Of a stretch of DNA of 64,000 nucleotides, positions 1 through 8,614 are shown piece after piece. The translations under genes and the position numbers were made by a program. The notes beneath the pieces were generated by a model, which saw nothing but the letters and a program-made list of their open reading frames with translations, was not told where the DNA came from and did no database searches. Each line of letters begins with the position of its first letter. Within the stretch, counting starts at the first letter, position 1. The stretch is taken from NCBI RefSeq assembly GCF_020386615.1, contig NZ_CP077769.1, forward strand, positions 4,340,001 through 4,404,000, given 5' to 3'. Source of the stretch: Chitinophaga pendula (GTDB lineage: Bacteria > Bacteroidota > Bacteroidia > Chitinophagales > Chitinophagaceae).

Positions 1-904
1 GTTGTTCACCTGCCAGTTGAACGGCGATGGCGATGAGGTGACCTGGCGGGGTGAAAGTGCCGCCACCGTCGGCCCAGTAGAGGGCGATGGTACGTTCTTC
101 GGGGGTGAGGGTGATGCCTTTGTGGTATACGAGCCAGGCGGCTTTATAGAATGCGGAGGTGGTGTCGGTGGCGTATGGGGGGTGTGGGATGTTGGGTACA
201 TCGGGGGTGGCGGGGCGTACCAGTGGGCGGTTGTTGCCCCAGTATGGGAGTAGTGCGCGCTGGAATTGTGGGGGTGTGGGTACCCATAGGCCGGGGCCTA
301 CTGGCGGGATGTAGTCTGTGGGGAAGTTGTTGGCATAGCCATCTTTGCCACCATCGGTGTTAGACCATTGGAGGATGGCGGCGGCGATTTGTTTGCCAAA
401 GTTTACGGAGCGGCTGACCTCTGCGGAGTCGCAGTTGTTGGAGAGGGCGGCGAGGTTATCGGTTTCGAGTTGGTTGATGGCGGTGACGTTTGCCGGGGAG
501 GCGTTGGGATACAGGTTTTTGGTGATGGCGGCGAGGGCGCTGTTGGCGGCGATGCTCCATTTATATCTTTTGAACCTGTCGGGGCGGGGTAATTGGGAGA
601 GGCCATTGAGTTGTCCATTGAGGGAGGGGTATCCCTGTATGCCCGGGGCGACGGCTTCGTAGCCGGCTACGCCGGTGTATGCGATGGCGCGTGCGGCTAC
701 GGGCGGGCTGAAGCCGGGGGTTTCTTTTATCAGTTTGAGTTGCAGCTGGTACCAGGATGCGGGTATGGCTGTTTCGCCGATGCGGGCGAGGGATTCGGTG
801 ATGGGGGCACGTTGATCGTCTTTGATCTGTTGTTCTTTGCGGCATGCGAAGATGCAGAGGAGTAGCAGGCAACAAAGTCCGTTGCGCAAATAGTTGGGTT
901 GCAT
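1..904 (-). CDS. Vanadium-dependent haloperoxidase / PAP2-type lipoprotein (C-terminus off the window)
   Basis: The minus-strand frame is open from the ATG at 904 to the left edge (301 codons, no stop). Residues 1-21 form a lipoprotein signal ending in FAC (Cys21). The mature part has ASWYQLQLKLIKETPGFSPP and, later, a GTFTPPGHLIAIA stretch, both typical of the N-terminal helical half of vanadium chloroperoxidase-like proteins of Bacteroidota. The vanadate/phosphate-binding His and Arg residues lie in the C-terminal half, which is outside the window, so haloperoxidase versus acid phosphatase activity cannot be judged. It is probably an envelope-anchored, periplasm- or surface-facing protein. 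Family call is from remembered motifs. Confidence 0.75.
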   Translation of the reverse strand, partial: MQPNYLRNGLCCLLLLCIFACRKEQQIKDDQRAPITESLARIGETAIPASWYQLQLKLIKETPGFSPPVAARAIAYTGVAGYEAVAPGIQGYPSLNGQLNGLSQLPRPDRFKRYKWSIAANSALAAITKNLYPNASPANVTAINQLETDNLAALSNNCDSAEVSRSVNFGKQIAAAILQWSNTDGGKDGYANNFPTDYIPPVGPGLWVPTPPQFQRALLPYWGNNRPLVRPATPDVPNIPHPPYATDTTSAFYKAAWLVYHKGITLTPEERTIALYWADGGGTFTPPGHLIAIAVQLAGEQ

Positions 905-1048
905 GGTTTAAACATTGAAGGTGTTAACAATAATGACAAGGGTTGCTAATGAATTATGATGGTGCTGATGGTGCTGGTTTCCGGTTGTAAGGTCGGGAGG
1001 GGCTACGCTGTGTATCGGCGTGATGGGATTTGGGTGTTCACTAAAACA

Positions 1049-1077
1049 TTAACGGACAGGATGGGCCTGTCCGTTAA
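1049..1077 (-). terminator. Hairpin after the VOC gene
   Basis: A 12-bp perfect stem (1049-1060 with 1066-1077) and 5-nt loop sit 20 bases beyond the stop of the minus-strand VOC gene. On that strand the stem is followed by TGTTTTAG, a weak U-tract, so termination is likely but not certain. Confidence 0.55.
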
Positions 1078-1097
1078 TTAAGTATGGTCACTGTTCT

Positions 1098-1502
1098 TTA
1101 TTGTTGTACGGCGTTGGGATCCATGTAAACGATCTCCCAGCGGTGTCCATCGAGGTCGTTGAAGGTACGGCTGTACATGAAGCCATAGTCGGTGGCCGGC
1201 TTGGGTTCTGTGGCGCCTGCGGCTACTGCTTTGTCTACCAGCTCTATCAGTTGTTCTTTGCTGTCTGCGGAGAGGGCGAGGATCACTTCATTTACTTTGG
1301 AGGTGTCGGCGACCTCTTGGTTGCTGAAGGATTTAAAGTATTCTTCTGTGAGCAGCATGGCGAAGATGGTATCGGAGATGACGAGGCAGGCGGCTTTATC
1401 GTCGGTGAATTGCGGATTAAAGCTATATCCCAGTTGGGTGAAGAAGTCCTTTGATTGCTGGAGGTCTTTAACCGGGAGATTAACGAAGATCATTTTAGCC
1501 AT
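1098..1502 (-). CDS. VOC family protein (glyoxalase/bleomycin-resistance fold)
   Basis: A 134-residue protein beginning MAKMIFVNLPVKDLQQSKDFF and ending with NDLDGHRWEIVYMDP. This is the usual single-domain VOC pattern: an opening beta strand with conserved Asn/Leu-Pro-Val, then a closing D-x-x-G-H-x-W-E-I strand that supplies a metal-ligand Glu. Such proteins in soil Bacteroidota are often annotated as lactoylglutathione-lyase-like, with unknown substrate; no substrate can be assigned here. No signal peptide, so cytoplasmic. It stands alone between a DoxX gene on the same strand and its own terminator hairpin. Confidence 0.8.
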   Translation of the reverse strand: MAKMIFVNLPVKDLQQSKDFFTQLGYSFNPQFTDDKAACLVISDTIFAMLLTEEYFKSFSNQEVADTSKVNEVILALSADSKEQLIELVDKAVAAGATEPKPATDYGFMYSRTFNDLDGHRWEIVYMDPNAVQQ

Positions 1503-1555
1503 GATGTTGCGATTTAGGAAGTTAAGTTAATTCGTTTTTAATGTTGATGGTATTA

Positions 1556-1960
1556 CTATTTGTGTATCGGGATGAGTTTACGTACGGCGGGGTCGGTGAG
1601 GTACAAGGCGGCCCATGTGAGTATGCCCATGATGAGGCAGAAGTAGATGGGTTGGCCTGCGCGTATCATGACGGCGGTGGCGCCACCGAGGTATCCTGTG
1701 AGGAGGATGGCGCCGAGTACGGCGGTCCGAGGGATGATATACAGGATGGTGCTGACGAGGAGGGCGATGCCTATACCTTGTACGGCGTCGGCGGGCCAGC
1801 CCAGCTGTACGGAGCCTTCCATGGAAGGGGCGGCTTTTATGACTTTCATGATGGCATCGACGAGCATGAACAGGATGACGAGGATACCGATGATACGGCC
1901 GGTCCATAATGCCGCTTTTGACGGTGTCTGTATGGTGGGTGTGATGTGAACAGCTTCCAT
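1556..1960 (-). CDS. DoxX-like small integral membrane protein
   Basis: 134 residues from the ATG at 1960. An upstream TTG at 1993 would add 11 residues but overlaps the likely -7 promoter element, so the ATG is preferred. Four hydrophobic segments are visible: about 19-35, a GIGIALLVSTILYIIP stretch, AVLGAILLTGYLGGATA, and IYFCLIMGILTWAALYL. The fourth-helix region and the TGYLGGA turn are typical of DoxX/DUF4870-sized proteins in Bacteroidota. The biochemical role of this group is not settled. It follows no clear operon. Confidence 0.75.
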   Translation of the reverse strand: MEAVHITPTIQTPSKAALWTGRIIGILVILFMLVDAIMKVIKAAPSMEGSVQLGWPADAVQGIGIALLVSTILYIIPRTAVLGAILLTGYLGGATAVMIRAGQPIYFCLIMGILTWAALYLTDPAVRKLIPIHK

Positions 1961-1990
1961 GATTATTATGTTTTGATTGATTTGATAATG

Positions 1991-1998
1991 CAAACGTA
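1991..1998 (-). promoter_or_regulatory. Bacteroidetes-type -7 element for the DoxX gene
   Basis: On the minus strand the sequence reads TACGTTTG, an exact TAnnTTTG match, followed by CA as is common in Bacteroidota. No clear TTTG is found 19-21 bases further upstream. It lies about 31 bases before the ATG at 1960. Confidence 0.5.
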
Positions 1999-2395
1999 GT
2001 TTGATTTCTTTTTTATCAGGCTGTGTGATTGCGACAATCCAGGGGGGAAATCAGGACAAAAAGTGTTTTTTGTTATCTGCCGGCCTGTAATTGCGGGAGG
2101 GATTAGCGCGCTATCTGTGGAGGTATGATATATATTATCGAGGCAAGGAGGTGGTGCCGTTGATATTTTATTAAGGGCTTAGCGGCATATCAGGGGATAT
2201 TAATACAAAAAAATACGATTAGTGCATTTGTTAGTTTGTTTGTTAAGGCAGTTGGCTTTGCTTTGTGTTGTTTGTTAAAATTCCATTAAAATTCCATGTT
2301 ATGCACCTGTTCATACTACCTACCGGACCCTAGTGTGTATTATCTTGCGCGCCTTATTTGCACACCATATCCAATTATTAAAAACTCAAGAAGCT
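1999..2395. other. Intergenic region, T/G-rich with a short tandem repeat
   Basis: About 400 bases separate divergent genes. No convincing ORF was found. On the + strand, 2227-2275 is T/G-rich with several TTTG tetramers that could act as -33 elements. At 2275-2297 the 11-mer TAAAATTCCAT occurs twice in tandem. The promoter of the GH99-like gene is probably near 2345-2365 but no perfect TAnnTTTG is present. Confidence 0.5.
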
Positions 2396-4078
2396 ATGAA
2401 AACCAGTAAAAATGTCGGACAGACATTTATCCGAATGAAGCGGGTATCTACTTTTCTGCTTGCCGTTGTGGCATTATTTCTTTTTAGTTGTACGAAGCAG
2501 CACGAGGATGTAGCCGGTGACGGTCGTGTTGTGAAAACGGAGGCTTCGCCTGTGGGGGATGTAGTTGGCAAGGTGACGGTAGGTTACCAGGGGTGGTTTG
2601 CCTGTGCGGGGGATGGCTCACCTATCAATGCCTGGTGGCATTGGACGCAGAACTGGGGGCAGTTGCCCTCGGCCGGTAATAACGGTATTAAGTCGTGGCC
2701 GGATGTGCGGGATTATACTGCTACGTATGTGACGGCATGGCCTAATCTGAACAACGGTCAGCCGGCGCGATTGTTCTCTTCTTTTTCTGATCAGACGATC
2801 AATACGCATTTCCTGTGGATGCAGCAGAACGGTATTGATGCGGCGGCGTTGCAACGATTTAATCCCAACGGGCAGGAAGGGCCTGTGCGGGATGCGATCA
2901 CGGCGAAGGTGCGGAATGCGGCGCAGACTTATGGGCGAAAGTTTTACATCATGTATGATGTGAGCGGCTGGCAGCATATGCAGCAGGAGATCAAAGCAGA
3001 CTGGACGAATAAGATGTCGGCTTATACCTCTTCTTCTGCATATGCGTATCAGAATGGGAAGCCGGTGGTATGTATCTGGGGATTTGGTTTTAACGACGAC
3101 AATCACCCATGGCCGGCGGATGTGTGCCTGGATGTGATCAACTGGTTTAAGGCGAGGGGTTGTTATGTGATTGGCGGGGTACCTACGCACTGGCGTAACC
3201 AGGAAAGTGATTCCCGGCCGAATTTCATTGGGGTGTACCGGGCATTTAACATGTTGTCTCCCTGGATGGTGGGCCGTATTGGTAACATTAACGACGCTGA
3301 TAATTTCTTCAATAATGTGAATACGCCTGACCAGTCGTATTGTAATGCTAATGGCATTGACTATCAGCCCTGTATATTACCCGGTGATCTGCAGGAGCAT
3401 CAGCGTGCGCACGGGGATTTTATGTGGAGGCAGTTTTACAATATGATACGGGTAGGTGCGCAGGGGTTGTATATTTCGATGTTTGACGAGTACAATGAAG
3501 GTAACCAGATTGCGAAGACGGCGGAGAATGCCGCTATGATACCGGCGGGTTCTAACTTTGTGACATTGGATGAGGACGGGGTTGTATGTTCGGCGGACTA
3601 TTATCTGCGATTGACGGGTGATGGTGGGAAGATGTTGAAGAAGCAGCTTGCATTGACGGCTATCCGGCCTACGCCGCCGGTGCCAGGCGGTAGTAATCCG
3701 ACGGTCCCATTTGGCCAGACGATCACGTTACGCGGTTCTAACGGGCAGTATGTAAGCAGTGAGAACGGTGCGCAGCCGATGCAATGTAACCGTGCGGTGG
3801 CGCAAGGTTGGGAGCAGTTTACGGTGGTGAATGCCGGTGGCGGCAAGGTGGCCTTGCTGAACGGCGGTAAGTATGTGAGTTCTGAGAACGGTACACAGCC
3901 TGTGAATTGTAACCGGCCGGCGATAGGTCCCTGGGAGCAGTTTGAGTGGGTGGTGAATGCGAACAATACGATTTCGCTGAAGGGAAGTAACGGGCGTTAT
4001 CTTTCTAGTGAGGGCGGTACGCAGGGGATGACCTGTAACCGTACGACGATATCTGCTACGGAGCAATTTACTTTTTAA
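2396..4078 (+). CDS. GH99/GH71-like glycoside hydrolase with C-terminal fascin-like beta-trefoil, lipoprotein
   Basis: 560 residues from the ATG at 2396; an in-frame ATG at 2435 (MKRVSTFLLAVV) is an alternative. The lipoprotein signal ends LFLFSC. The catalytic part opens with VTVGYQGWF and has a GLYISMFDEYNEGNQI segment, corresponding to the acidic end-of-barrel motif of the GH99/GH71-like superfamily (endo-alpha-mannosidase and relatives). A short proline linker (PTPPVPGG) leads to three repeats of a fascin/beta-trefoil type (GSNGQYVSSENG, GGKYVSSENG, GSNGRYLSSEGG), probably carbohydrate binding. Likely a surface or periplasmic glycan-degrading enzyme; substrate inferred only as mannan-like or related alpha-glycan. 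Confidence 0.75.
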   Translation: MKTSKNVGQTFIRMKRVSTFLLAVVALFLFSCTKQHEDVAGDGRVVKTEASPVGDVVGKVTVGYQGWFACAGDGSPINAWWHWTQNWGQLPSAGNNGIKSWPDVRDYTATYVTAWPNLNNGQPARLFSSFSDQTINTHFLWMQQNGIDAAALQRFNPNGQEGPVRDAITAKVRNAAQTYGRKFYIMYDVSGWQHMQQEIKADWTNKMSAYTSSSAYAYQNGKPVVCIWGFGFNDDNHPWPADVCLDVINWFKARGCYVIGGVPTHWRNQESDSRPNFIGVYRAFNMLSPWMVGRIGNINDADNFFNNVNTPDQSYCNANGIDYQPCILPGDLQEHQRAHGDFMWRQFYNMIRVGAQGLYISMFDEYNEGNQIAKTAENAAMIPAGSNFVTLDEDGVVCSADYYLRLTGDGGKMLKKQLALTAIRPTPPVPGGSNPTVPFGQTITLRGSNGQYVSSENGAQPMQCNRAVAQGWEQFTVVNAGGGKVALLNGGKYVSSENGTQPVNCNRPAIGPWEQFEWVVNANNTISLKGSNGRYLSSEGGTQGMTCNRTTISATEQFTF

Positions 4079-4101
4079 TACCCGATACCCATTTTTTCCG
4101 G

Positions 4102-4129
4102 GGCCGGTCTTGGAAGACCGGCCTTTTTT
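4102..4129 (+). terminator. Strong intrinsic terminator of the GH99-like gene
   Basis: A GC-rich 9-bp stem (4102-4110 with 4115-4123), 4-nt loop and a run of T to 4129, starting about 24 bases after the stop codon. Confidence 0.9.
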
Positions 4130-4164
4130 ATGCGGGAGGGGATATAGAAACGGTATATAGCAGT

Positions 4165-4193
4165 TATACGAATGATACGGGAGCGGTGGACGC
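4165..4193. repeat. 29-bp dispersed repeat, copy A
   Basis: Matches 23660-23688 at 27 of 29 positions (starts TATACGAATGATAC, ends GGTGGACGC). Both copies are intergenic, each lying just beyond the stop codon of a minus-strand gene. Confidence 0.6.
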
Positions 4194-4216
4194 GACTTAT
4201 AGATGTTACAAGTTTG

Positions 4217-5401
4217 TTATTGAATCCCTTTTAAGAATCTGTCCCAGCGGGGGCCATGTTTGCCATAGCTCATCCAGGTGATCCAGGGTTTGCCGACGAT
4301 GTGGTCTTCGGGTACGAAGCCCCAGAAGCGGGAGTCGAGGGAGTTGTGCCTGTTATCTCCCATCATCCAGTAGTAGTCCATTTTGAACGTATAGGTGTTG
4401 GCGGGGTTGCCGTTGACGAGGAAGTTACCTTCATTTTCGGCGAGGGTGTTGCCTTCGTATACGCTGATGATGCGGCGATATATTTCGATATTATTGCGGC
4501 TGAGGGAGATTTGTGTGCCTTTATGCGGGATGGTGATGGGGCCGAAGTTGTCCTGGTTCCAGTGGTACAAGGCGGTATCGTGGGGGAAGACGGCTCTGTC
4601 GGCCACTCCCCTGCCGTTGATATCTTTCTGCACCTGTTTTACTACCGGGAAGTTGTGTAAGGTGGCGGAGTCGGCGGTGGTGAGATTATAGAGGAACTTG
4701 TTATTTTCTGTCTGTGCCAGTATGGGGTCGATGACGCCCAATTCGTCCAGCCGGTCGGGGTTGAGGGCATCGCCGGTGGTTTGAATCCAGTAGGTGGTTT
4801 CTCCCTGTGGAGGGGTGAAAGCTTTTTGTCCGTTGACAAAGAGTACGCCATCGATGCTTTGGATTACATCGCCAGGTATGGCGACGCATCTTTTGATGAT
4901 ATTTTCCCGTTTGTCGACCGGGCGGGCGATGACGTGGAATTCTTTCCAGATGCTTTCGCGGCCATATCTTCTGACGAGGTCGTAGTAGTTGCTTTTATCT
5001 TCTATTTCGAGGGCGACGGTATCTCCTTCGGGGGCGTTGAATACGACGATATCGTTACGACGGATATTGGCGAGCCCTGGTAGCCGGTGATATTTCCATT
5101 GTATGGCGGTGGTATAGGACGGTGTATGTGCGGTGAAAGGCAATTTGTTGTGTACAAAAGGCGTTGCCAGCGGCGTCATGGGGGTGCGGGGGCCGTAGCT
5201 GATCTTGCTGACGATAAGGTAGTCATTGACCAGCAAGGTACGTTCCATGGAGCCGGTGGGGATGGAATAGGCTTCGAAGATGAAAGTGCGGATGAGGGTG
5301 GCGGCTATTACGGCGAATACGGCGGCATCGAGCCATTCGCGGAATATGGACTTTTTGCGCGGGTTGGCGGCGGGATCCTTTTTCTTCCATAGACGATTCA
5401 T
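4217..5401 (-). CDS. lepB: Signal peptidase I (large Bacteroidota type)
   Basis: 394 residues. An N-terminal membrane segment (about 26-43) precedes IPTGSMERTLLVND with the nucleophile Ser51; the general base is Lys170 in KRCVAIPGD; the C-terminal box reads MMGDNRHNSLDSR. These are the three conserved boxes of the S26 family. It is longer than the E. coli enzyme because of an insertion between the Lys box and the GDN box, common in Bacteroidota. It removes Sec/Tat signal peptides at the outer face of the inner membrane. It is not in an operon with the GT39 gene; a TonB-receptor remnant lies between them. Confidence 0.95.
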   Translation of the reverse strand: MNRLWKKKDPAANPRKKSIFREWLDAAVFAVIAATLIRTFIFEAYSIPTGSMERTLLVNDYLIVSKISYGPRTPMTPLATPFVHNKLPFTAHTPSYTTAIQWKYHRLPGLANIRRNDIVVFNAPEGDTVALEIEDKSNYYDLVRRYGRESIWKEFHVIARPVDKRENIIKRCVAIPGDVIQSIDGVLFVNGQKAFTPPQGETTYWIQTTGDALNPDRLDELGVIDPILAQTENNKFLYNLTTADSATLHNFPVVKQVQKDINGRGVADRAVFPHDTALYHWNQDNFGPITIPHKGTQISLSRNNIEIYRRIISVYEGNTLAENEGNFLVNGNPANTYTFKMDYYWMMGDNRHNSLDSRFWGFVPEDHIVGKPWITWMSYGKHGPRWDRFLKGIQ

Positions 5402-5470
5402 GGTATGCGATTTATGTTACTAAAAGTAAGGAATGAGGCAGCGGAAGTCCAGGGTATATTGATCAGCGGC

Positions 5471-5502
5471 AAAAAAGCCGCCATCCTTTTCGGGGATGGC
5501 GG
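5471..5502 (-). terminator. Intrinsic terminator downstream of the TonB-receptor remnant
   Basis: 9-bp stem (5478-5486 with 5494-5502). On the minus strand it is followed by CTTTTTTG. It lies about 30 bases after the old receptor stop codon at 5534, and appears intact although the gene is not. Confidence 0.75.
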
Positions 5503-5533
5503 TTAGCGAATATTATAATATTATCAAGTAGTG

Positions 5534-5864
5534 TTAGCAGGTAAGGGTGAGGCCGGTGTTGAAGGCGCGGTCTTTGCCTTTGGCGTAGAAACCCGGGATC
5601 ATGAACCACTATGCCCTGGCGGGGAGGTCGTCTTCATTGAACAGGTTTTCGACGCCTACGGTGAGGGTGGTGGCTTTATTGAGGCGGAGGCTGCCACCGA
5701 AGTTGAACAAGTTATACGCCTGTATGGGGCCTTCGTTGCCGTTGTAGGTATTATTGTTGTTTTTTGCAAATCGGTTTCGGGAGCCGCTGAGGTGGAGGTT
5801 TTTCAGCACATCATATAGCGGAGGCGCTGAGGAGTAATGCGGTAATAAGAGTGCTTTGACGCAT
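5534..5864 (-). pseudogene. Collapsed TonB-dependent receptor: signal peptide joined to the last ~90 residues
   Basis: The minus strand starts with an ATG at 5864 encoding a signal-peptide-like MRQSTLITALLLSASA, then shifts frame near 5806-5818 into the C-terminal barrel of a TonB-dependent receptor (GPIQAYNLFNFGGSLRLN, then TLTVGVENLFNED). An in-frame TAG at 5609-5611 stands where relatives usually have Gln before WF-MIPGFYAKG; the frame resumes after it with GKDRAFNTGLTLT and ends at TAA 5534. The pattern is a large internal deletion plus a nonsense mutation (CAG to TAG is inferred). Relatives are hemoglobin/siderophore-type receptors. No function expected. Confidence 0.75.
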
Positions 5865-5972
5865 GGTTTGCTTAGCGGTTTTTTTTTGATGATATGCAGG
5901 GCTGCAGACGCCGGAAGAAGGCGTGAAGTTAAGTATGGCGGGATGGGTGCTATTTACGAGATCGGGAAAATA

Positions 5973-7481
5973 TTACGGGTGATCTTCTTTGCCCGGGGGG
6001 CGATAGTTGTAGCAGCGATATACGAGGAATTTGCGGATGATTCGATCTCCTTTTCTGACGATGACGGTTGGTAGTGGCATTACGTTTTCGAAGTAGGGTT
6101 GCAGGTTGGCGGCGAATTCTATTTCGCTTTCTTCATTATCGATGTCGGGGACGGAGTTGATGAACAGGGCATTGCGGCCTTCGAGGGCTTGGAGGTTGGT
6201 ACCGATAAAGTCGAATTGCAAGGCAGGTTCGCCCAATATGTTAGCGGCGTAGACGGTGCTATCGAGGTAGACGTTGAGTACGGCGCTGGTTTTGTAGCTA
6301 TCTGCGGAGAAGACAAAATCCTGTGGGTAGCGGGATTGGAGAGTGTTGATCTCTATGGACAGTTCTTTCCATCCTAGCCATATATCGTCTGATTTGACGG
6401 GGATGGGATACCAGATGATCTCTATGGCGACGGCGATATGTATGACGGCGGTGCATATCCATTGCCAGTATAGTTGTTTTTTGCTCAGCCATTGGCTGAC
6501 CCAAATGATGCCGGTGATATAGGCAGGCATCATCCAGTTGAGTTTTATCCAGTAGAAGGGGGATATGAGGAAGAAGCCCAGGAAGGTGGGCAGGAAGAAA
6601 CAAAGCAGGAACAGTTGCGCGGCGGGGATGAGTGGCTGACAATCTTTATAGCGGCGGTAATTGCGATAGATGAAGTATAGGAGTGCGCAGAAGAGGACGG
6701 GCATTATGAGTAGTGCCTGGTGGCCGATGACGCCCAGTACGTCGGGCAGATTAAGGCTGATATCGGCGGCGCGGGCGGTGGATTGGAAGCGGATGGAAGC
6801 GAAGCCATGTTGTATATTCCATATCCATACCGGTGCGGTGGTGAGTAGCGCGAAGCCCAGTGAGATCCAGGGCCAGGGAGTGGATAGGTGTTTACGATGG
6901 GGAGGGCTGCTGAGGAGGAACAAGAGGATGCCCAGGGGAAGTGCGGCGGCGGTGTACTTGCTGTTGAATGCGAGCCCCATGGCGATGCCGGTCCATATCC
7001 AGTAGGTATTGCGCTGGCGGAAGACGGCCTGGTAGCAGCAAAGTAAGGTGAGTGTCCAGCATAGCAGGAGTGGTACATCGGGTGTGGATACCAATGAGAG
7101 CACGGTGATCATGAGTGTGGACAGCAGGAATAGCAGTGCATGGATGGCTTTATGTGTGCTCAGGAAACATTTGGCCAGGGCGTAAAAGGCTGTTATGGTG
7201 GCGGTGGTGATGATAGTATCGGCGAGTTTGAGTGCCCACACTTTTTTACCGAACAGGAAGGTGATGCTTTTTAGTATCCAAGCGATACCACCCGGGTGAT
7301 CGAAGTAGGACAATGCGGGATGTTGGCCATAGAAGGCGTAGTAGGCATCTTGTGGCATGAGGCCCATTAATCCGACGAAGGACCATCTTAGTATAACGAT
7401 AGCGCCTACTGCTTTTAACAGCAGGTGACTTCGGAATCTGTCAGTAGGTAGTATTTGTTGCTCCGCTCCGGCTCTCTCCAT
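5973..7481 (-). CDS. GT39-family (ArnT/PMT-like) membrane glycosyltransferase
   Basis: 502 residues. The N-terminal part has a short cytoplasmic tail, a first membrane helix, and then LMPQDAYYAFYGQHPALSYF, containing the Asp-Tyr pattern of the first periplasmic loop of GT39 enzymes, followed by FDHPGG. About ten hydrophobic helices follow, and a soluble C-terminal domain of about 130 residues. Members transfer a sugar from a polyprenyl-phosphate donor to lipid or protein on the periplasmic side. The acceptor here is unknown. The gene is monocistronic as far as can be seen; its neighbours do not suggest a pathway. Confidence 0.8.
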   Translation of the reverse strand: MERAGAEQQILPTDRFRSHLLLKAVGAIVILRWSFVGLMGLMPQDAYYAFYGQHPALSYFDHPGGIAWILKSITFLFGKKVWALKLADTIITTATITAFYALAKCFLSTHKAIHALLFLLSTLMITVLSLVSTPDVPLLLCWTLTLLCCYQAVFRQRNTYWIWTGIAMGLAFNSKYTAAALPLGILLFLLSSPPHRKHLSTPWPWISLGFALLTTAPVWIWNIQHGFASIRFQSTARAADISLNLPDVLGVIGHQALLIMPVLFCALLYFIYRNYRRYKDCQPLIPAAQLFLLCFFLPTFLGFFLISPFYWIKLNWMMPAYITGIIWVSQWLSKKQLYWQWICTAVIHIAVAIEIIWYPIPVKSDDIWLGWKELSIEINTLQSRYPQDFVFSADSYKTSAVLNVYLDSTVYAANILGEPALQFDFIGTNLQALEGRNALFINSVPDIDNEESEIEFAANLQPYFENVMPLPTVIVRKGDRIIRKFLVYRCYNYRPPGKEDHP

Positions 7482-7863
7482 GCTGGATTATTTGCTCATT
7501 CTGATTAGTTCGCGGTACGGGTATAAGGGATAAAGTAGCAGTGTGACAAATGTCATGGGCGATGCCGCAATATAAAGGGAGAAAATCAAAGAAAATCAAG
7601 TTCGCATATTGATCTTGCTGGCAAAGTGTTTCAGACATGTTTTTGTATCGCCATTGTTGGCGAGGTGATACAAAGTTTGTGTTTACTTATTACAAACGGT
7701 TGGTCAAAAAGTTCATTTCTTTCTGATAATGAGGGAAAAAGGATGTTTTTGTGGAGATGTGGTTGAGGCCGGTAAAAACTATCTGTTCCGGCGGCTCGTA
7801 TATAGTCTATGTATTTAGTGGACTAATTATTTTTACAGTTATCACCCTAAAAAAAACCAACCC
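7482..7863. other. Divergent intergenic region between GT39 and carbonic anhydrase
   Basis: No gene is supported. A short dyad, TGACA-AA-TGTCA, lies at 7544-7555, about 65 bases upstream of the GT39 start, and could be a regulator site. The stretch 7800-7860 before the carbonic anhydrase is A/T-rich and has no perfect TAnnTTTG. Confidence 0.4.
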
Positions 7864-8469
7864 ATGTCTACATTATTGCAACAAGAGCGCAGCGAGGTAC
7901 ACCAGGAGGTGTTGGCTGCGAATCAGCGTTATGCGTCGGAATTTGGGGAGAAGGGGGCGTTGCCGCTTCCTCCCGGGCGTCGATTTGCTATATTGACTTG
8001 TATGGATGCGCGGCTGGATCCTGCGAAGTATGCGGGATTGTCGGAAGGCGATGCGCATGTGATCCGTAATGCCGGTGGCCGGGCGAGTGATGATGCGATC
8101 CGGTCGTTGGTGATTTCGCACAAGCTGTTGGGAACGCGGGAGTGGTTTGTGATTCATCACACGGATTGCGGGATGCAGTTGTTTACGGATGATGTGATCC
8201 GTGATTTGTTGGCGGGCAGTCTGAAGACGGCGACGGTGGATGAGCACGGCTGGCGGAATGTGGAGGAAGGCGGTGGTTCTGCGGAGGCGCGTCATATTGC
8301 TTTTCTGACGTTCCGGGATCTGGCGGGGAGTGTGGTGGAGGATGTGACGCGTATCCGGCAGCATCCGTTGGTACCCGGTGACATTCCTATTTACGGGTAC
8401 ATTTATGATGTGAAGACTGGTAAGCTGCTGGAGGTAGCGGCGGCTACGCAGGCTGGCAGAGCGAATTAG
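7864..8469 (+). CDS. Beta-class carbonic anhydrase
   Basis: 201 residues. The zinc ligands are visible as Cys46 in LTCMDAR (with the Asp48/Arg50 dyad) and His99 and Cys102 in IHHTDCG, giving the Cys-His-Cys set of beta carbonic anhydrases. The Ala/Gly-rich VIRNAGGR segment is also conserved. No signal peptide, so cytoplasmic interconversion of CO2 and bicarbonate. The protein belongs to the shorter, soil-bacterial type rather than the plant-like type. Unlinked to neighbours. Confidence 0.93.
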   Translation: MSTLLQQERSEVHQEVLAANQRYASEFGEKGALPLPPGRRFAILTCMDARLDPAKYAGLSEGDAHVIRNAGGRASDDAIRSLVISHKLLGTREWFVIHHTDCGMQLFTDDVIRDLLAGSLKTATVDEHGWRNVEEGGGSAEARHIAFLTFRDLAGSVVEDVTRIRQHPLVPGDIPIYGYIYDVKTGKLLEVAAATQAGRAN

Positions 8470-8592
8470 CTATCTGTGTGTTGCTGACCCATTTTGTTCA
8501 GGAAGCCGCCTTTTTGCCGGATGCCCACCTCGCCAGCCGGAAGACGGCTTCGTTTATACGGTTATGAATATCCTTTTTTAACGATTATCTTT

Positions 8593-8614
8593 ATTACATT
8601 CTAAAGAATGTAAT
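8593..8614. promoter_or_regulatory. Palindrome overlapping the ThuA-like start codon
   Basis: ATTACATTCT (8593-8602), two bases, then its exact reverse complement (8605-8614). The annotated ATG begins at 8613, inside the right arm. It may be an operator or an RNA hairpin that limits initiation. Confidence 0.5.

Noticed and set aside
2..875. Several open frames on both strands in the first 900 bases
   Set aside because: They are shadows of the long minus-strand haloperoxidase-like frame, which has no stop and a lipoprotein signal.
2000..2395. Riboswitch before the GH99-like gene
   Set aside because: No conserved aptamer pattern recognised; only T/G-rich and tandem-repeat DNA.
7441..7638. 65-aa minus-strand ORF at the GT39 start
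   Set aside because: Overlaps the GT39 N-terminus in another frame and lacks any domain.
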